Below, piece by piece: positions 8,032 to 16,603 of a DNA stretch of 64,000 bases. A program made the position numbers and the translations under genes. The notes below the pieces were generated by a model that worked only from the letters and a program-made list of their open reading frames with translations, was not told the DNA's origin and did not search any database. The stretch is taken from the NCBI RefSeq assembly GCF_038049935.1, contig NZ_CP145886.1, forward strand, positions 3,480,501 to 3,544,500, read 5' to 3'. Each line of letters begins with the position of its first letter. The first letter of the stretch is position 1. The stretch is from Rossellomorea sp. y25. Lineage in GTDB: Bacteria; Bacillota; Bacilli; Bacillales; Bacillaceae_B.

Positions 8032-8565
8032 TTACGTGCCAACCTTTTCTTCTTCCTCCTCTGTCTTACTTTTTTTCCGTGTCCATGGAAGAGGAAATGA
8101 CGTGATTTCATGCTCTTCAAAGAAGTTTCCTATTTTCGTAATGATGAAGGTTACAAATGTTGCGAAGATGACAATGGAATAAAACCCGGCTCCGATACCA
8201 ATCCCGATTCCCCCAACGTAGAAAATCATCGCAGCTGACGTCAGTCCTTTCACCCGCAATCCATCTTTCAGGATCACGCCCGCTCCAAGGAAACCGAGTC
8301 CCGATACGATCTGCGCCGCCAGACGAAACGGGTCCATCACTTTTCCGCTGTCCGGTTGACTGAGCATATTCGCCCCTTCGATGGAGACGATCGTGATCAA
8401 TGTACAGGCCACCGATACATACGTATATGTTTTTAACCCGGCTGGTTTATTTTTCGATGTCCTGTCCCATCCGATGATGAACCCTAATACAGCACTCACC
8501 AAAATCCGGAAATAGATATCATGCTGCCAGAAAAATTCCGTTGCCTCATTCATGTAATGCGCCAT
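8032..8565 (-). CDS. MgtC/SapB-family membrane protein (copy 1)
   Basis: 177 residues from the ATG at 8565, chosen because AAGGAGG lies 8 nt upstream; a longer reading to 8688 runs through the regulatory leader. The MgtC N-terminal domain is clear, with about four or five membrane spans and the family core AAQIVSGLGFLGAGVILKDG and VKGLTSAAMIF. The charged tail (KKSKTEEEEEKVGT) follows. MgtC-type proteins are linked to survival in low magnesium and to membrane ATPase control, but the biochemical activity in Bacillus is not settled. A close paralogue lies at 24648-25166 and shares the upstream leader. Confidence 0.88.
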   Translation of the reverse strand: MAHYMNEATEFFWQHDIYFRILVSAVLGFIIGWDRTSKNKPAGLKTYTYVSVACTLITIVSIEGANMLSQPDSGKVMDPFRLAAQIVSGLGFLGAGVILKDGLRVKGLTSAAMIFYVGGIGIGIGAGFYSIVIFATFVTFIITKIGNFFEEHEITSFPLPWTRKKSKTEEEEEKVGT

Positions 8566-8585
8566 GCCGCCATCCTCCTTAAATG

Positions 8586-8672
8586 AAAAAGAGATCGCGC
8601 CACAAAACGAATGCCTGATTTCTCCACTCCATAGTGAAAAAACCATACAGTTCGCTTCATAGGTGATCTCTT
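8586..8672 (-). promoter_or_regulatory. conserved leader of mgtC copy 1, terminator-like
   Basis: On the minus strand AGAGATC at the 5' side can pair with GATCTCT followed by TTTTT at the 3' side, enclosing AGCGAACTGTATG and GCATTCGTTTTGTGG. These islands are also found in the leader of the second mgtC gene (25187-25270), including the upstream GGTGTA(T/C)GATAAAA(A/G)GAATATT promoter region. It looks like a transcription attenuator; the signal it senses is unknown. I could not match it to the M-box or yybP-ykoY consensus from memory. Confidence 0.65.
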
Positions 8673-8782
8673 CTCCTCTTCCTACCAAGCTTCATTCCTC
8701 TTAATATTCCTTTTATCATACACCAATCAGCCAACCATTTCAATGATATATCTAAAAATTCTAAATTTTACAGAATGTGCAT

Positions 8783-8810
8783 TGCCACTCTGAATCCCCC
8801 ATTGTATGAT
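8783..8810 (+). promoter_or_regulatory. sigma-A promoter of the lamin-tail gene
   Basis: TTGCCA (8783-8788) and TATGAT (8805-8810) are separated by 16 bases. Transcription would start near 8817, just ahead of the structured leader. Confidence 0.7.
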
Positions 8811-8816
8811 GGAGTT

Positions 8817-8907
8817 AGTAAGATTATATAGCGGGTAGAGATGAGGAGAACCCTGTGTCAATTCGTGTGTACGATAATCGTGCACTCCATTGCCATGGGG
8901 TTCTTTT
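8817..8907 (+). promoter_or_regulatory. structured leader A, candidate GlpP-type antiterminator
   Basis: The RNA has GGGTAGAGATGAGGAGAACCC (8833-8853), an inner hairpin GTGTACGA-TAA-TCGTGCAC, and a terminator in which GAACCCTGTG pairs with CATGGGGTTC before TTTT. The 5' GGGT can instead pair with ACCC, which would take up the terminator's 5' arm: mutually exclusive structures. The same element lies upstream of the ugpB-like gene (22529-22620). GlpP is encoded 830 bases away. The structure is seen; control by GlpP is inference. Confidence 0.6.
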
Positions 8908-8940
8908 CATTTATACATAAATACCATTTAAAAGGAGGAA

Positions 8941-11931
8941 ATGAAGTTGAAAAACAGATCTATCACCCGTATAGCCGTCCTTCTTGCTTTAGGAATCGCA
9001 GGACTCTTATTGCTTCATGCTCACAGCGCAAACGCGAAAGAAACCAATCCGCCTCTTGTCATCACGGAAATCGTCACCAAATCCGCAGGCACCGGTCAGC
9101 CCTTTGAGTACGTCGAAATCTATAACACCACCTCAGAAGCAATCAATCTACAAGATTATGAGCTCCAATACTTCACTAGTAACTTCTCAAGCCCCGCTAA
9201 CCGATGGCCCATCGACGACAAAATCATCCAGCCGAAAGAATCCCTGGTCCTCTGGTTAAAGAAATTCGCTTATCCTGATGTACCGCTGTGGGACTTCAAC
9301 TCCAACTATGACATGTATCTCACTCCCGATGACGTATACGAAATCAAGCTGACGACATCCGGTCAGGGTTTGCATGACAGCAGCCTTCGCCAGGTAGGGA
9401 TTGCGGATGCGGAGGACAATATTCTCAGTACAGCGCTCATTAATGATGGGGTAGTTGATGGCATCACTAACCGAAGTATCATTTACAAGGCCACTATCTC
9501 AGCTGCAATGGAGAAGCTCGGAAACGATGAAGAACCGACTCCTGCCAGCCTGTTGAGTGAACAAGTGACTGGTCCTGCGACACCAACCAACCTGACTGCA
9601 ACACCCGCCAACCAATCAATCACCCTTGAGTGGGAAGCTTCAGAAGGTGCAGTCTCCTATACGATCTACCACCCTGATGGAACGACCACTTCAACGGACA
9701 CGACCACTTCAATCATGGATGGATTGGAAAATGGTCAGGCATACACATTCCGGGTGACGGCTGTCGACCCGGAAGGAAACGAATCCCCGGCCACAAAAGA
9801 AGTCCGGGCTGTCCCACAGGAGGTCGTGGACAGTGAAGCCCCTGCTACCCCAACCGGACTGAAAGCAACTCCAGGCAGTGATCATGTCAAGTTATTGTGG
9901 AACGCCAATACAGAACGTGATCTTGCAGGTTACCGCGTCTACATTAATGGAACATTTTACGGTACAGTCGCCCCTGACATGAAGAGCTTGATTATCTCCC
10001 CTCTGGAATTGAACAGGGAGTACTCTTTCGAGGTAACGGCACTCGATCAAGTCGGAAACGAATCGGAAGCTACAGCACCACTCGTCACAGGACCGACAGA
10101 AAACGTACCGACACCCAACCTACTGATCACCGAATTGATTCCGAACACCGATAACTATGCAGGCTATGATGCCTTCGAATATTTTGAGCTTTATAACAAC
10201 AGCCCGGACCCAATCGACCTGAAAGGGTACCGATTCGCTTCCTATAACTGGGATGAAGAAATCGGGGACACTCACATACTAAAGCCTTGGGATACAGTGG
10301 TGATTTGGACTAGAAATACAGCCATCAACCCTATTTCCCAGGAAGCATTCAATTATAACTATTTCTATTCGTACAGTAGCAAATATCTTCAAGAAGAGGA
10401 TACGATCGTCCTCGGGGATATCGCCGGCCTGGTCAACGGCGGCAATACACTGACCGTTTATGACCCTGATGGACTCGAAGTCGTCAGAGCCGAATACTCT
10501 GGAGAGGACGTTTCTCTAAAACAAACCGTCACCTATTCCTATCCAAAGGATAATACCCGGACAATGGAAAAATTGGCAGCCGGCCAATATCCGACACCGG
10601 GATGGGTTGTGGAAGATCAAGCACCGGATCGCCCCGTGTCAGATGAAGAAGCACCGGAAACACCGACCAACCTTGAGGCATCAGCGGGGAACGGTGATGC
10701 CGTTTTGACCTGGGACGCTTCAACTGAATCAGATCTATACCGTTATCACATTTACAAAGATGGGGAACTTGAATTCTCCATAGATCCATCCCAGACATCA
10801 TTTACGCTCTATACGTTAGTTGGTAATCAAACATACACGTTACAAGTGAGCGCGGAGGATACATCAGGAAATGTATCGGAAAAATCAGATCCTGTACTAG
10901 TCACTCCTGAACACCAGATCATCACCCAGCTGGAACGGTGGGAACATGAAAAAGATCCTGCCTACCAAGGTTTGTGGGATATCAGTTCGGACGGTCCGGT
11001 GATCGCTGGACTTTCCCAAGGGCTCGTGCCTCAAGGATTGACCTATTATGCAAAAAAAGACTGGCTGCTTACCGTCAGCTACGTCGATGATGGGATTCGG
11101 CCTGGTACCATTACCGTAACAGACCGAAAGACGGGAGAGTTGGTGAAGTCCGTTGTCCTTTACAATACGGACGGCACACCGTATACCGGTCATGCAGGCG
11201 GTGTGACCGTTAGTCGTGATCACGGCTGGGTGGCATCCGAGAATCACTTATTCAGTTTTAATTTAAGCGACATGGTACAGGCAGAAAATAACGGGGAAAT
11301 CCAGTTCACAAGACAGATTCCATTACCGGTCGAAGCCGCTTATACCGTATATGATGAAGGCATCCTCTGGGTCGGGGAATTCTATGAGGCAAACGCCTAC
11401 CCGACCGATCCATCTCATCATATTGAGAACCGGGATGGGGAAATGCATTACGCCTGGATGATCGGCTTTGATTTGGAACGGAACAACGACATGCTTAGTG
11501 AAGAGCATTGGAATGGATCTCCTGACCATGACGCGGTGCCGGATTACGTTCTTTCTACGACAGGAAAAGTCCAGGGAGCCATCATGCAGAAGGCTGCAAG
11601 GAATGGCGTCACTCTCAGTACCTCCTATGGAAGAGCAAACGATAGCGTGCTGTACCGATATGAATACCCGTTAAAAGAAGACCCTCATGCCCATGTAACC
11701 ATTGATGGAAAGCAAGTACCTCTCTGGTTCCTTGATGGCCACACGGCAAAACCGCGTCAGAGCATAGAAGCCATTCCGATGCCTGAGGGAATCGTGGAAG
11801 TACAAAAAGAGCTCTACGTCGTGTTTGAATCCGGTGCTGATAAATATCGTTATACGACCACCTATCCGATGGACCGGATGCTTATGATCGATATGAAGAA
11901 GTTGATGAAGGATGATAAGGGGATGGAGTAG
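8941..11931 (+). CDS. large secreted protein with two lamin-tail and three fibronectin III domains
   Basis: 996 residues. A signal peptide covers residues 1-32 (hydrophobic core IAVLLALGIAGLLLLH, ending ANA). Then follow a lamin-tail domain (about 36-200), FN3 (212-293), FN3 (300-385), a second lamin-tail domain (392-545), FN3 (570-655), and a 330-residue C-terminal part rich in short beta strands that I would guess is a beta-propeller (GLTYYAKKDWLLTVSY, GGVTVSRDHGWVAS, ILWVGEFYEAN). No LPXTG anchor or clear catalytic motif was found. ATG at 8941 has AAAGGAGG. Its leader matches that of the glycerol-phosphate importer, so it may bind or process a glycerol-phosphate polymer or lipid-derived product; that is inference only. 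Confidence 0.85.
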   Translation: MKLKNRSITRIAVLLALGIAGLLLLHAHSANAKETNPPLVITEIVTKSAGTGQPFEYVEIYNTTSEAINLQDYELQYFTSNFSSPANRWPIDDKIIQPKESLVLWLKKFAYPDVPLWDFNSNYDMYLTPDDVYEIKLTTSGQGLHDSSLRQVGIADAEDNILSTALINDGVVDGITNRSIIYKATISAAMEKLGNDEEPTPASLLSEQVTGPATPTNLTATPANQSITLEWEASEGAVSYTIYHPDGTTTSTDTTTSIMDGLENGQAYTFRVTAVDPEGNESPATKEVRAVPQEVVDSEAPATPTGLKATPGSDHVKLLWNANTERDLAGYRVYINGTFYGTVAPDMKSLIISPLELNREYSFEVTALDQVGNESEATAPLVTGPTENVPTPNLLITELIPNTDNYAGYDAFEYFELYNNSPDPIDLKGYRFASYNWDEEIGDTHILKPWDTVVIWTRNTAINPISQEAFNYNYFYSYSSKYLQEEDTIVLGDIAGLVNGGNTLTVYDPDGLEVVRAEYSGEDVSLKQTVTYSYPKDNTRTMEKLAAGQYPTPGWVVEDQAPDRPVSDEEAPETPTNLEASAGNGDAVLTWDASTESDLYRYHIYKDGELEFSIDPSQTSFTLYTLVGNQTYTLQVSAEDTSGNVSEKSDPVLVTPEHQIITQLERWEHEKDPAYQGLWDISSDGPVIAGLSQGLVPQGLTYYAKKDWLLTVSYVDDGIRPGTITVTDRKTGELVKSVVLYNTDGTPYTGHAGGVTVSRDHGWVASENHLFSFNLSDMVQAENNGEIQFTRQIPLPVEAAYTVYDEGILWVGEFYEANAYPTDPSHHIENRDGEMHYAWMIGFDLERNNDMLSEEHWNGSPDHDAVPDYVLSTTGKVQGAIMQKAARNGVTLSTSYGRANDSVLYRYEYPLKEDPHAHVTIDGKQVPLWFLDGHTAKPRQSIEAIPMPEGIVEVQKELYVVFESGADKYRYTTTYPMDRMLMIDMKKLMKDDKGME

Positions 11932-11945
11932 CAATTTCACATCAG

Positions 11946-11983
11946 AAAAGGGCTTAGAGAATATCCACCTCTAAGCCCTTTTT
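11946..11983 (+). terminator. terminator after the lamin-tail gene
   Basis: AAAAGGGCTTAGAG, loop, CTCTAAGCCCTTTTT. A strong stem with a T run, 15 bases after the stop. Confidence 0.88.
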
Positions 11984-12084
11984 CTTATTGCACTAACACA
12001 CCACTTTGTCTTTTTTGTCCATTCACCATTTTTATCTGTAAGTAAAGTATTCCGCCGCAACTTTCCTGCCTTTATTAAATTTAT

Positions 12085-12756
12085 TTAAATAAATATTTTT
12101 AGATATTCGCCAAATATTTTGTTCATCACCTTTGGTGTGTTTTCTAAATAAACATTCATTTGTTCAATGTTCGATTCGAACTTATCGGAGGTTCTTTCAT
12201 CTGTTGGAAAATCAGATATTCCTTTAATGATAATGCATTCAACATCATTCTTCTTACAGATATAAGCAATTGCACCCGCTTCTGTATCGGCTATTGTTAT
12301 TTCGTTTTCTTTCAGTTCTAAATAGTCCTTCCACATCACTACTGCTTTATCAGCGGTGGCAATAGTTCCGGTATAAAAATCATTTCCATAGTTTGATAGA
12401 TCAATATCGACTATGAAAGATTGTTTAATAAAAGGCTCAATTTCTTTTACAGTGCAATCATATTGAACGGCTTTATCGGGTACAAAAATATCCAAATTAC
12501 TGAACGTATCATCTATTCCTGCACATGTTCCAGCAACGATTACTTTCGTTAAATTAAATTTAGAAATCATATACTGATTACCACCAACACCATTTACTTT
12601 TCTTACACCGGTACTATAAAAAACAAGTTCAGCATCATTTATTGTTCTCATGAAATACTCGCCATAAGGATAACCGAAACGTTCGTTTTCTTTTACGCTA
12701 AAGTACTCCAATGTCGCATCATATTCCCACTTCGTCGCTATACTTATTCCCATCAT
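12085..12756 (-). CDS. nucleoside phosphorylase/MTA-SAH nucleosidase-like protein
   Basis: 223 residues of the PNP/UDP superfamily. The fold markers are visible: an early ISIATKWEYDA strand, VIVAGTCAGID (glycine-rich loop), and TIADTEAGAIAYICKKNDVECIIIKGISDF, corresponding to the base- and ribose-binding region with catalytic Asp in GISDFPTDE. Length matches MTA/SAH nucleosidases, but the sequence is well diverged from MtnN, and the substrate is uncertain. The gene is clearly A+T-richer than glpP or the proline genes, which suggests accessory origin. It is close to a small membrane-protein gene on the same strand (51 bases). Confidence 0.7.
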   Translation of the reverse strand: MMGISIATKWEYDATLEYFSVKENERFGYPYGEYFMRTINDAELVFYSTGVRKVNGVGGNQYMISKFNLTKVIVAGTCAGIDDTFSNLDIFVPDKAVQYDCTVKEIEPFIKQSFIVDIDLSNYGNDFYTGTIATADKAVVMWKDYLELKENEITIADTEAGAIAYICKKNDVECIIIKGISDFPTDERTSDKFESNIEQMNVYLENTPKVMNKIFGEYLKIFI

Positions 12757-12807
12757 TGACTTATCATCCTACAAATATAATTTTTTAAATACATCTACAA
12801 CCAACAA

Positions 12808-13038
12808 TTATCCAATGTAATTATGAAAACACCAAACAATAAGAATCATACTAACAATTCCCCAAGCTGCGGCACTCACGATCCACCAAATTATGGACTT
12901 AGCTTTAATTGAACTCTCCTCGTCTTCCAAATTTGATATTATGTAAGCGAGCTGGTTTTCCATACTTGTTTTTATAGAATTGAGCGCAGTAAATCCGACT
13001 ATTATAAAACCAATAGTTATCCAGATTAATAAGTCCAT
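12808..13038 (-). CDS. small two-span membrane protein, unknown
   Basis: 76 residues with membrane segments at about 2-19 (LLIWITIGFIIVGFTALN) and 48-72 (SIIWWIVSAAAWGIVSMILIVWCF), separated by a charged loop. A GAGG-type ribosome binding site lies before the ATG. It shares direction and low G+C with the nucleosidase-like gene downstream, so the two may be co-transcribed. I recognise no family. Confidence 0.55.
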   Translation of the reverse strand: MDLLIWITIGFIIVGFTALNSIKTSMENQLAYIISNLEDEESSIKAKSIIWWIVSAAAWGIVSMILIVWCFHNYIG

Positions 13039-13176
13039 ATTTTATACCTCACTCACTTTCTTTTTACTTTCAATCCTATTTTTTCAATTATCTTGCCCGA
13101 AAATGCAATATCCAATATTTACAAGTTTATCACACAATTTCAAACAAGTGGCTAATCTCTTCAAGAACGTTGCGAA

Positions 13177-13195
13177 TTGACAACTCACTTGTCAA
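13177..13195. promoter_or_regulatory. inverted repeat TTGACAA-N5-TTGTCAA
   Basis: A perfect 7-base inverted repeat with a 5-base centre in the gap 13039-13554. It could be an operator for the small membrane-protein gene, but lies 138 bases upstream of it. Just to the right is a diverged copy of the 7048 element (CCGGGACATTTCTTACTATA). Confidence 0.35.
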
Positions 13196-13301
13196 AACCG
13201 GGACATTTCTTACTATACTTTCATGGATGAATCCGGGTGATGGTCGAAAGGAAATAGTAGAGACTGAACTGTGCCTCCCACTAGCACAAAAGAGTTATAA
13301 C

Positions 13302-13363
13302 CCCAAAAAATCCGAACGATGATTCGAAATTCTTTAATGAAAATCGAATTCGCTCGGATTTTT
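13302..13363. terminator. hairpin with A run and T run, terminator-like
   Basis: AAAAAATCCGA and TCGGATTTTTT flank an inner AT-rich hairpin. It could act on either strand, but no gene ends on the plus strand here; on the minus strand it follows the PutR gene and the repeat element. Confidence 0.55.
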
Positions 13364-13416
13364 TATTGTTTTTCAAAAGCACATAAAATGCACTTTGCAG
13401 GTTCTCGCTGTTGATT

Positions 13417-13538
13417 GGAGTGCAAGACGAAGACTCCTAAGGGGAAGGCGGAATAGGTGAGCCCCTGCAGGAGCGCAACTCACGCAGCGACGAGGAGACT
13501 TGCCATCCGCCCGAGGAAAGCGAAATCTTGCACGGGAA
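13417..13538. repeat. ~120-bp Bacillaceae intergenic repeat
   Basis: A G+C-rich block bounded by GTGCAAGA and TCTTGCAC, with internal GAAGACTCCT..AGGAGCG, GACGAGGAG and CCGCCCGAGGAAAGCGAA. I recognise this type (GCAAGACGAAGACTCC ... GCGGAAAGCGAAGTCTTGC) as a high-copy intergenic repeat of Bacillus genomes. It lies directly downstream of the PutR-like gene and folds as a long imperfect hairpin. No protein is encoded. Confidence 0.7.
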
Positions 13539-13554
13539 TTGTCACATACCAGAA

Positions 13555-14826
13555 TCAAATCCCCTTCAAAGCATCCTTATACCGCTGATAATACGCTTCA
13601 ACATTATTCAGTAGAAGTAATTCAGTATATAGATATACCTTCATATTAAAATCATTAAAATCAATCGTAGTCAGTTCCTGTATTTTTTTGATCCGATAAT
13701 TCAACGTGTTCGGATGAATGAACAATTCATTAGCAGTCTGTTTTCCCTTTCCGTCATTCGCCAGGTATACTTCGAGTGTCTTAAGAAGGTCTGTCTGTTT
13801 TTTGACATCATTCTTGATCAATGACAACAGGTCATCACTGTAATAGTCCTTTGAAGTGTTTTTCTCATAGAGCGTTGGCAAGTACCGGTAAATGCCCAAT
13901 TGAGCAAATTCCCGGGGCATCGATTCGGGGCGCGGGCTGATGAAGTTAGCCGTCTCAATGACTTCTGACGCTTCCAAGAAGCTCTTTCGCATTTGATATA
14001 GCGTGGTGTATTCCTTCCCGATCCCGATGAGGAAGTTGTAGAAATCTTCCTCGCCTGTTTGTTCTTTCACCTTTTCGACGAGATCTCTGGCTAGTTCCAG
14101 GGAAGATAACGGTGTGTCTGCCTTTCCGTAGAGAACGAGGATCACCTGATATTCCGTACGCAGTGAATAAATATTTGTGGTGAAGCTGGATTCCTGGACC
14201 AACTTCTCCAGTTGATCGAGCATGGACTTATATTGCGACGATGCGATCGAGTACACCGCTACCGTGAACCGTTCCGGCAGGGTCAGCTTGACGAGGGAAG
14301 CATCATGGCGCAGCTGGCTTTCACTTCCGTATTCGTGCTGCAGGAGATGCCACAGTACTTCTTCTTTTCTATCCTGTTTGATATTGACCTTTGCGAACAT
14401 ATCGTTAATCAGGTTTCCAAGATGTGAAGAGATTTCTTCAATGAATGCGAGCTCTTCATTTTCCAGAAGACGGTTGGATTCCTGAACCCAAATATACCCC
14501 ATCGTGTTTCCAAGGTATTTTGCGGCAATGACGACGCGCTGGTGAAATCCTAACTCTTCCATCGCCTGCACCCGGATCGGATCCGTATGTTTCTCGAGCT
14601 GGTGTACGATTCCCTCTTTTTTCAGTCGATCGATGATGAAGACCGGACATTTTTTTGTAAGGATCGTCTTTAGCTGTGTTTGATCGAACTTATTAGAAGA
14701 GGAACTGTATGAAATCAGTTCGAAATTTTTATTTTCAATGATGACGGGATTGCCCAGTTTTGAGCTGATCAATTCCGTCGCTTTATGAATATCTTCGGTT
14801 TGGAGGATTACATCAATTGCTTCCAT
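13555..14826 (-). CDS. putR: PucR-family transcriptional activator, probably PutR for proline use
   Basis: 423 residues. The C-terminus has the PucR helix-turn-helix (KQTANELFIHPNTLNYRIKKIQELT, about 355-380) followed by FNMKVYLYTELLLL; the N-terminal 150 residues look GAF-like. B. subtilis PutR, which activates proline catabolic genes, has this layout and the same neighbourhood. Here the gene lies downstream of the P5C dehydrogenase gene behind its own terminator, so it is likely transcribed separately. A CCACAA-TTGTGG palindrome upstream of the PRODH gene is a fitting binding site. Confidence 0.85.
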   Translation of the reverse strand: MEAIDVILQTEDIHKATELISSKLGNPVIIENKNFELISYSSSSNKFDQTQLKTILTKKCPVFIIDRLKKEGIVHQLEKHTDPIRVQAMEELGFHQRVVIAAKYLGNTMGYIWVQESNRLLENEELAFIEEISSHLGNLINDMFAKVNIKQDRKEEVLWHLLQHEYGSESQLRHDASLVKLTLPERFTVAVYSIASSQYKSMLDQLEKLVQESSFTTNIYSLRTEYQVILVLYGKADTPLSSLELARDLVEKVKEQTGEEDFYNFLIGIGKEYTTLYQMRKSFLEASEVIETANFISPRPESMPREFAQLGIYRYLPTLYEKNTSKDYYSDDLLSLIKNDVKKQTDLLKTLEVYLANDGKGKQTANELFIHPNTLNYRIKKIQELTTIDFNDFNMKVYLYTELLLLNNVEAYYQRYKDALKGI

Positions 14827-14887
14827 AGGAATCTTACCTTTCCACGAGTGTTTATGATTCCTATTATAGCGTTAAATCCCCGAATAA

Positions 14888-14921
14888 AAAAAGAAAAGCT
14901 CCCCCTGATCGGGAGAGCTTA
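14888..14921 (-). terminator. terminator of the proline catabolic operon
   Basis: AAGCTCTCCC, GATC-containing loop, GGGGGAGCTTTTC and a T run on the minus strand, lying between the P5C dehydrogenase stop and the PutR-like start. Confidence 0.85.
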
Positions 14922-14932
14922 TCGTGTTCGAT

Positions 14933-16564
14933 TTATTCTTCATCCATAAACGGATAGACAATATCTGTTGTTGGAGCAAAGTTTTCTTTGATGATACGAG
15001 GGCTGGTCCAACGAATCATGTTGAAAATAGAGCCTGCTTTATCGTTTGTACCAGAACCGCGTGAACCACCGAATGGTTGTTGGTTGATCACGGCACCAGT
15101 TGGTTTATCGTTGATGTAGAAGTTACCAGCTGCACCGGAAAGACGTCGTTCCAAGTGCATGATCGCTTCACGATCTTGCGCAAAGATTGCGCCCGTTAAT
15201 GCATACATGGAAGCTGTATCCACTGAAGTCAGTGTTTCTTCTAATTGTTCATTTTCGTATACATAAATCGTTAATACTGGTCCGAAAATTTCTTCGGTCA
15301 TCGTTTTGAAGTTTGGATTCGTTGTTACGATGACAGTCGGTTGAACGAAGTATCCAACTGAATCATCATACGTACCACCGGCAATGATTTCAGCTTCTTC
15401 AGAATCAGCCGCATAGTCGATGTAGCTTGTGATCGAATCAAAGGCAGCTTTGTCAATGACCGCACCCATGAAGTTCCTGAAGTCTCTTACATCCCCTACT
15501 TTAAGCTTCGCCGTTTCTTCCACGACACCATTTTTCACTTCTTCCCACATGCTTGCAGGGATGTAAGCACGAGAAGCTGCTGAACATTTTTGACCTTGGT
15601 ATTCGAATGCACCACGAACAAGTGCAGCGACAACTTTGTCTGCTTGAGCTGTTTCGTGAGCGAAGACAAAGTCTTTACCGCCTGTTTCCCCAACTAAACG
15701 AGGATACGATTTGTAGTTTGTGATGTTTTCCCCGACTGTCTTCCAAATCGTCTGGAACACGCTTGTTGATCCAGTGAAGTGGAATCCGGACATGCGTGGG
15801 TCTGTTAACACCACATCTGATACTTGTGAACCACGTGATGGGACGAAGTTGATAACGCCCTTAGGCAGTCCAGCTTCTTCCAGGATTCGCATGAAGTAGT
15901 AGTTTGATAGTACAGCCGTTGTTGCCGGTTTCCACACAACTACGTTCCCCATGATGGCAGGAGCTGACGGCAGGTTTCCACCGATTGCTGTGAAGTTAAA
16001 CGGAGAGATAGCTAATACGAAACCATCTAACGCACGGTATTCTAAACGATTCCAGATGTTTTTCATGCTATCTGGCTGCATTTGATAGATTTGGTTTGCA
16101 TAATCAACGCCAAAGCGTAAGAAATCCGCTAATTCTTGTGCAGCATCAATTTCCGTTTGGTACGCTGTTTTGGATTGTCCTAACATTGTGGCCGCATTGA
16201 TGACGTCGCGGTATGGACCAGAGATCAAATCCGCAGCTTTCAAGAAGATCGATGCTCTGTGCTGCCATGGCATATTGGACCAAGAATCTTTCGCAGCCAT
16301 TGCCGCTTCCACTGCATCGCGAAGCTCTTTTTCACCTGCTTGTGAATAAGTAGCCAATACATGTTTGTGATCGTGCGGCATAACCACTTGTTTCACTGTA
16401 TCGGTCTTTATTTTCTCGCCATTGATGATGACCGGGATTTCAACCTCGATACCAGCTTGGCGTTCTAATTCAGCTTTTAACGTTTCTCTTTCTTTCGTAC
16501 CTGGGGCATATGTATTGCCAGGCTCATTTGTTGGTTTTGGGATGTTGTAAATTCCGTTACTCAT
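14933..16564 (-). CDS. L-glutamate gamma-semialdehyde (P5C) dehydrogenase, ALDH4A1-like
   Basis: 541 residues from the ATG at 16564 (MSNGIYNIPKP), with AAAGGA about 12 nt upstream. The enzyme oxidises glutamate semialdehyde to glutamate with NAD, the second step of proline breakdown. Catalytic Cys is in GQKCSAASR, the general-base Glu in LVGETGGKDF, and the NAD site in VVWKPATTAVLS. It is not the 515-residue RocA/PutC type of B. subtilis: GFVLAISPFNFTAIGGNLPS, FYINDKPTGAV and QQPFGGSRGSGTNDK match the mitochondrial ALDH4A1 form. It lies 39 bases after the PRODH gene in one operon. Confidence 0.93.
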   Translation of the reverse strand: MSNGIYNIPKPTNEPGNTYAPGTKERETLKAELERQAGIEVEIPVIINGEKIKTDTVKQVVMPHDHKHVLATYSQAGEKELRDAVEAAMAAKDSWSNMPWQHRASIFLKAADLISGPYRDVINAATMLGQSKTAYQTEIDAAQELADFLRFGVDYANQIYQMQPDSMKNIWNRLEYRALDGFVLAISPFNFTAIGGNLPSAPAIMGNVVVWKPATTAVLSNYYFMRILEEAGLPKGVINFVPSRGSQVSDVVLTDPRMSGFHFTGSTSVFQTIWKTVGENITNYKSYPRLVGETGGKDFVFAHETAQADKVVAALVRGAFEYQGQKCSAASRAYIPASMWEEVKNGVVEETAKLKVGDVRDFRNFMGAVIDKAAFDSITSYIDYAADSEEAEIIAGGTYDDSVGYFVQPTVIVTTNPNFKTMTEEIFGPVLTIYVYENEQLEETLTSVDTASMYALTGAIFAQDREAIMHLERRLSGAAGNFYINDKPTGAVINQQPFGGSRGSGTNDKAGSIFNMIRWTSPRIIKENFAPTTDIVYPFMDEE

Positions 16565-16603
16565 TCTCTTCACATTCCTTTCTGATTTCATTCTGTCTGG
16601 ATG

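Noticed and set aside
8566..8688. N-terminal extension of MgtC copy 1 (and the matching one of copy 2 at 25167-25271)
   Set aside because: The similarity between the two extensions comes from the shared RNA leader; the strong AAGGAGG sites place the starts at 8565 and 25166.
13373..13558. 61-codon frame after putR
   Set aside because: It covers the intergenic repeat element; composition is that of the repeat, not of a gene.
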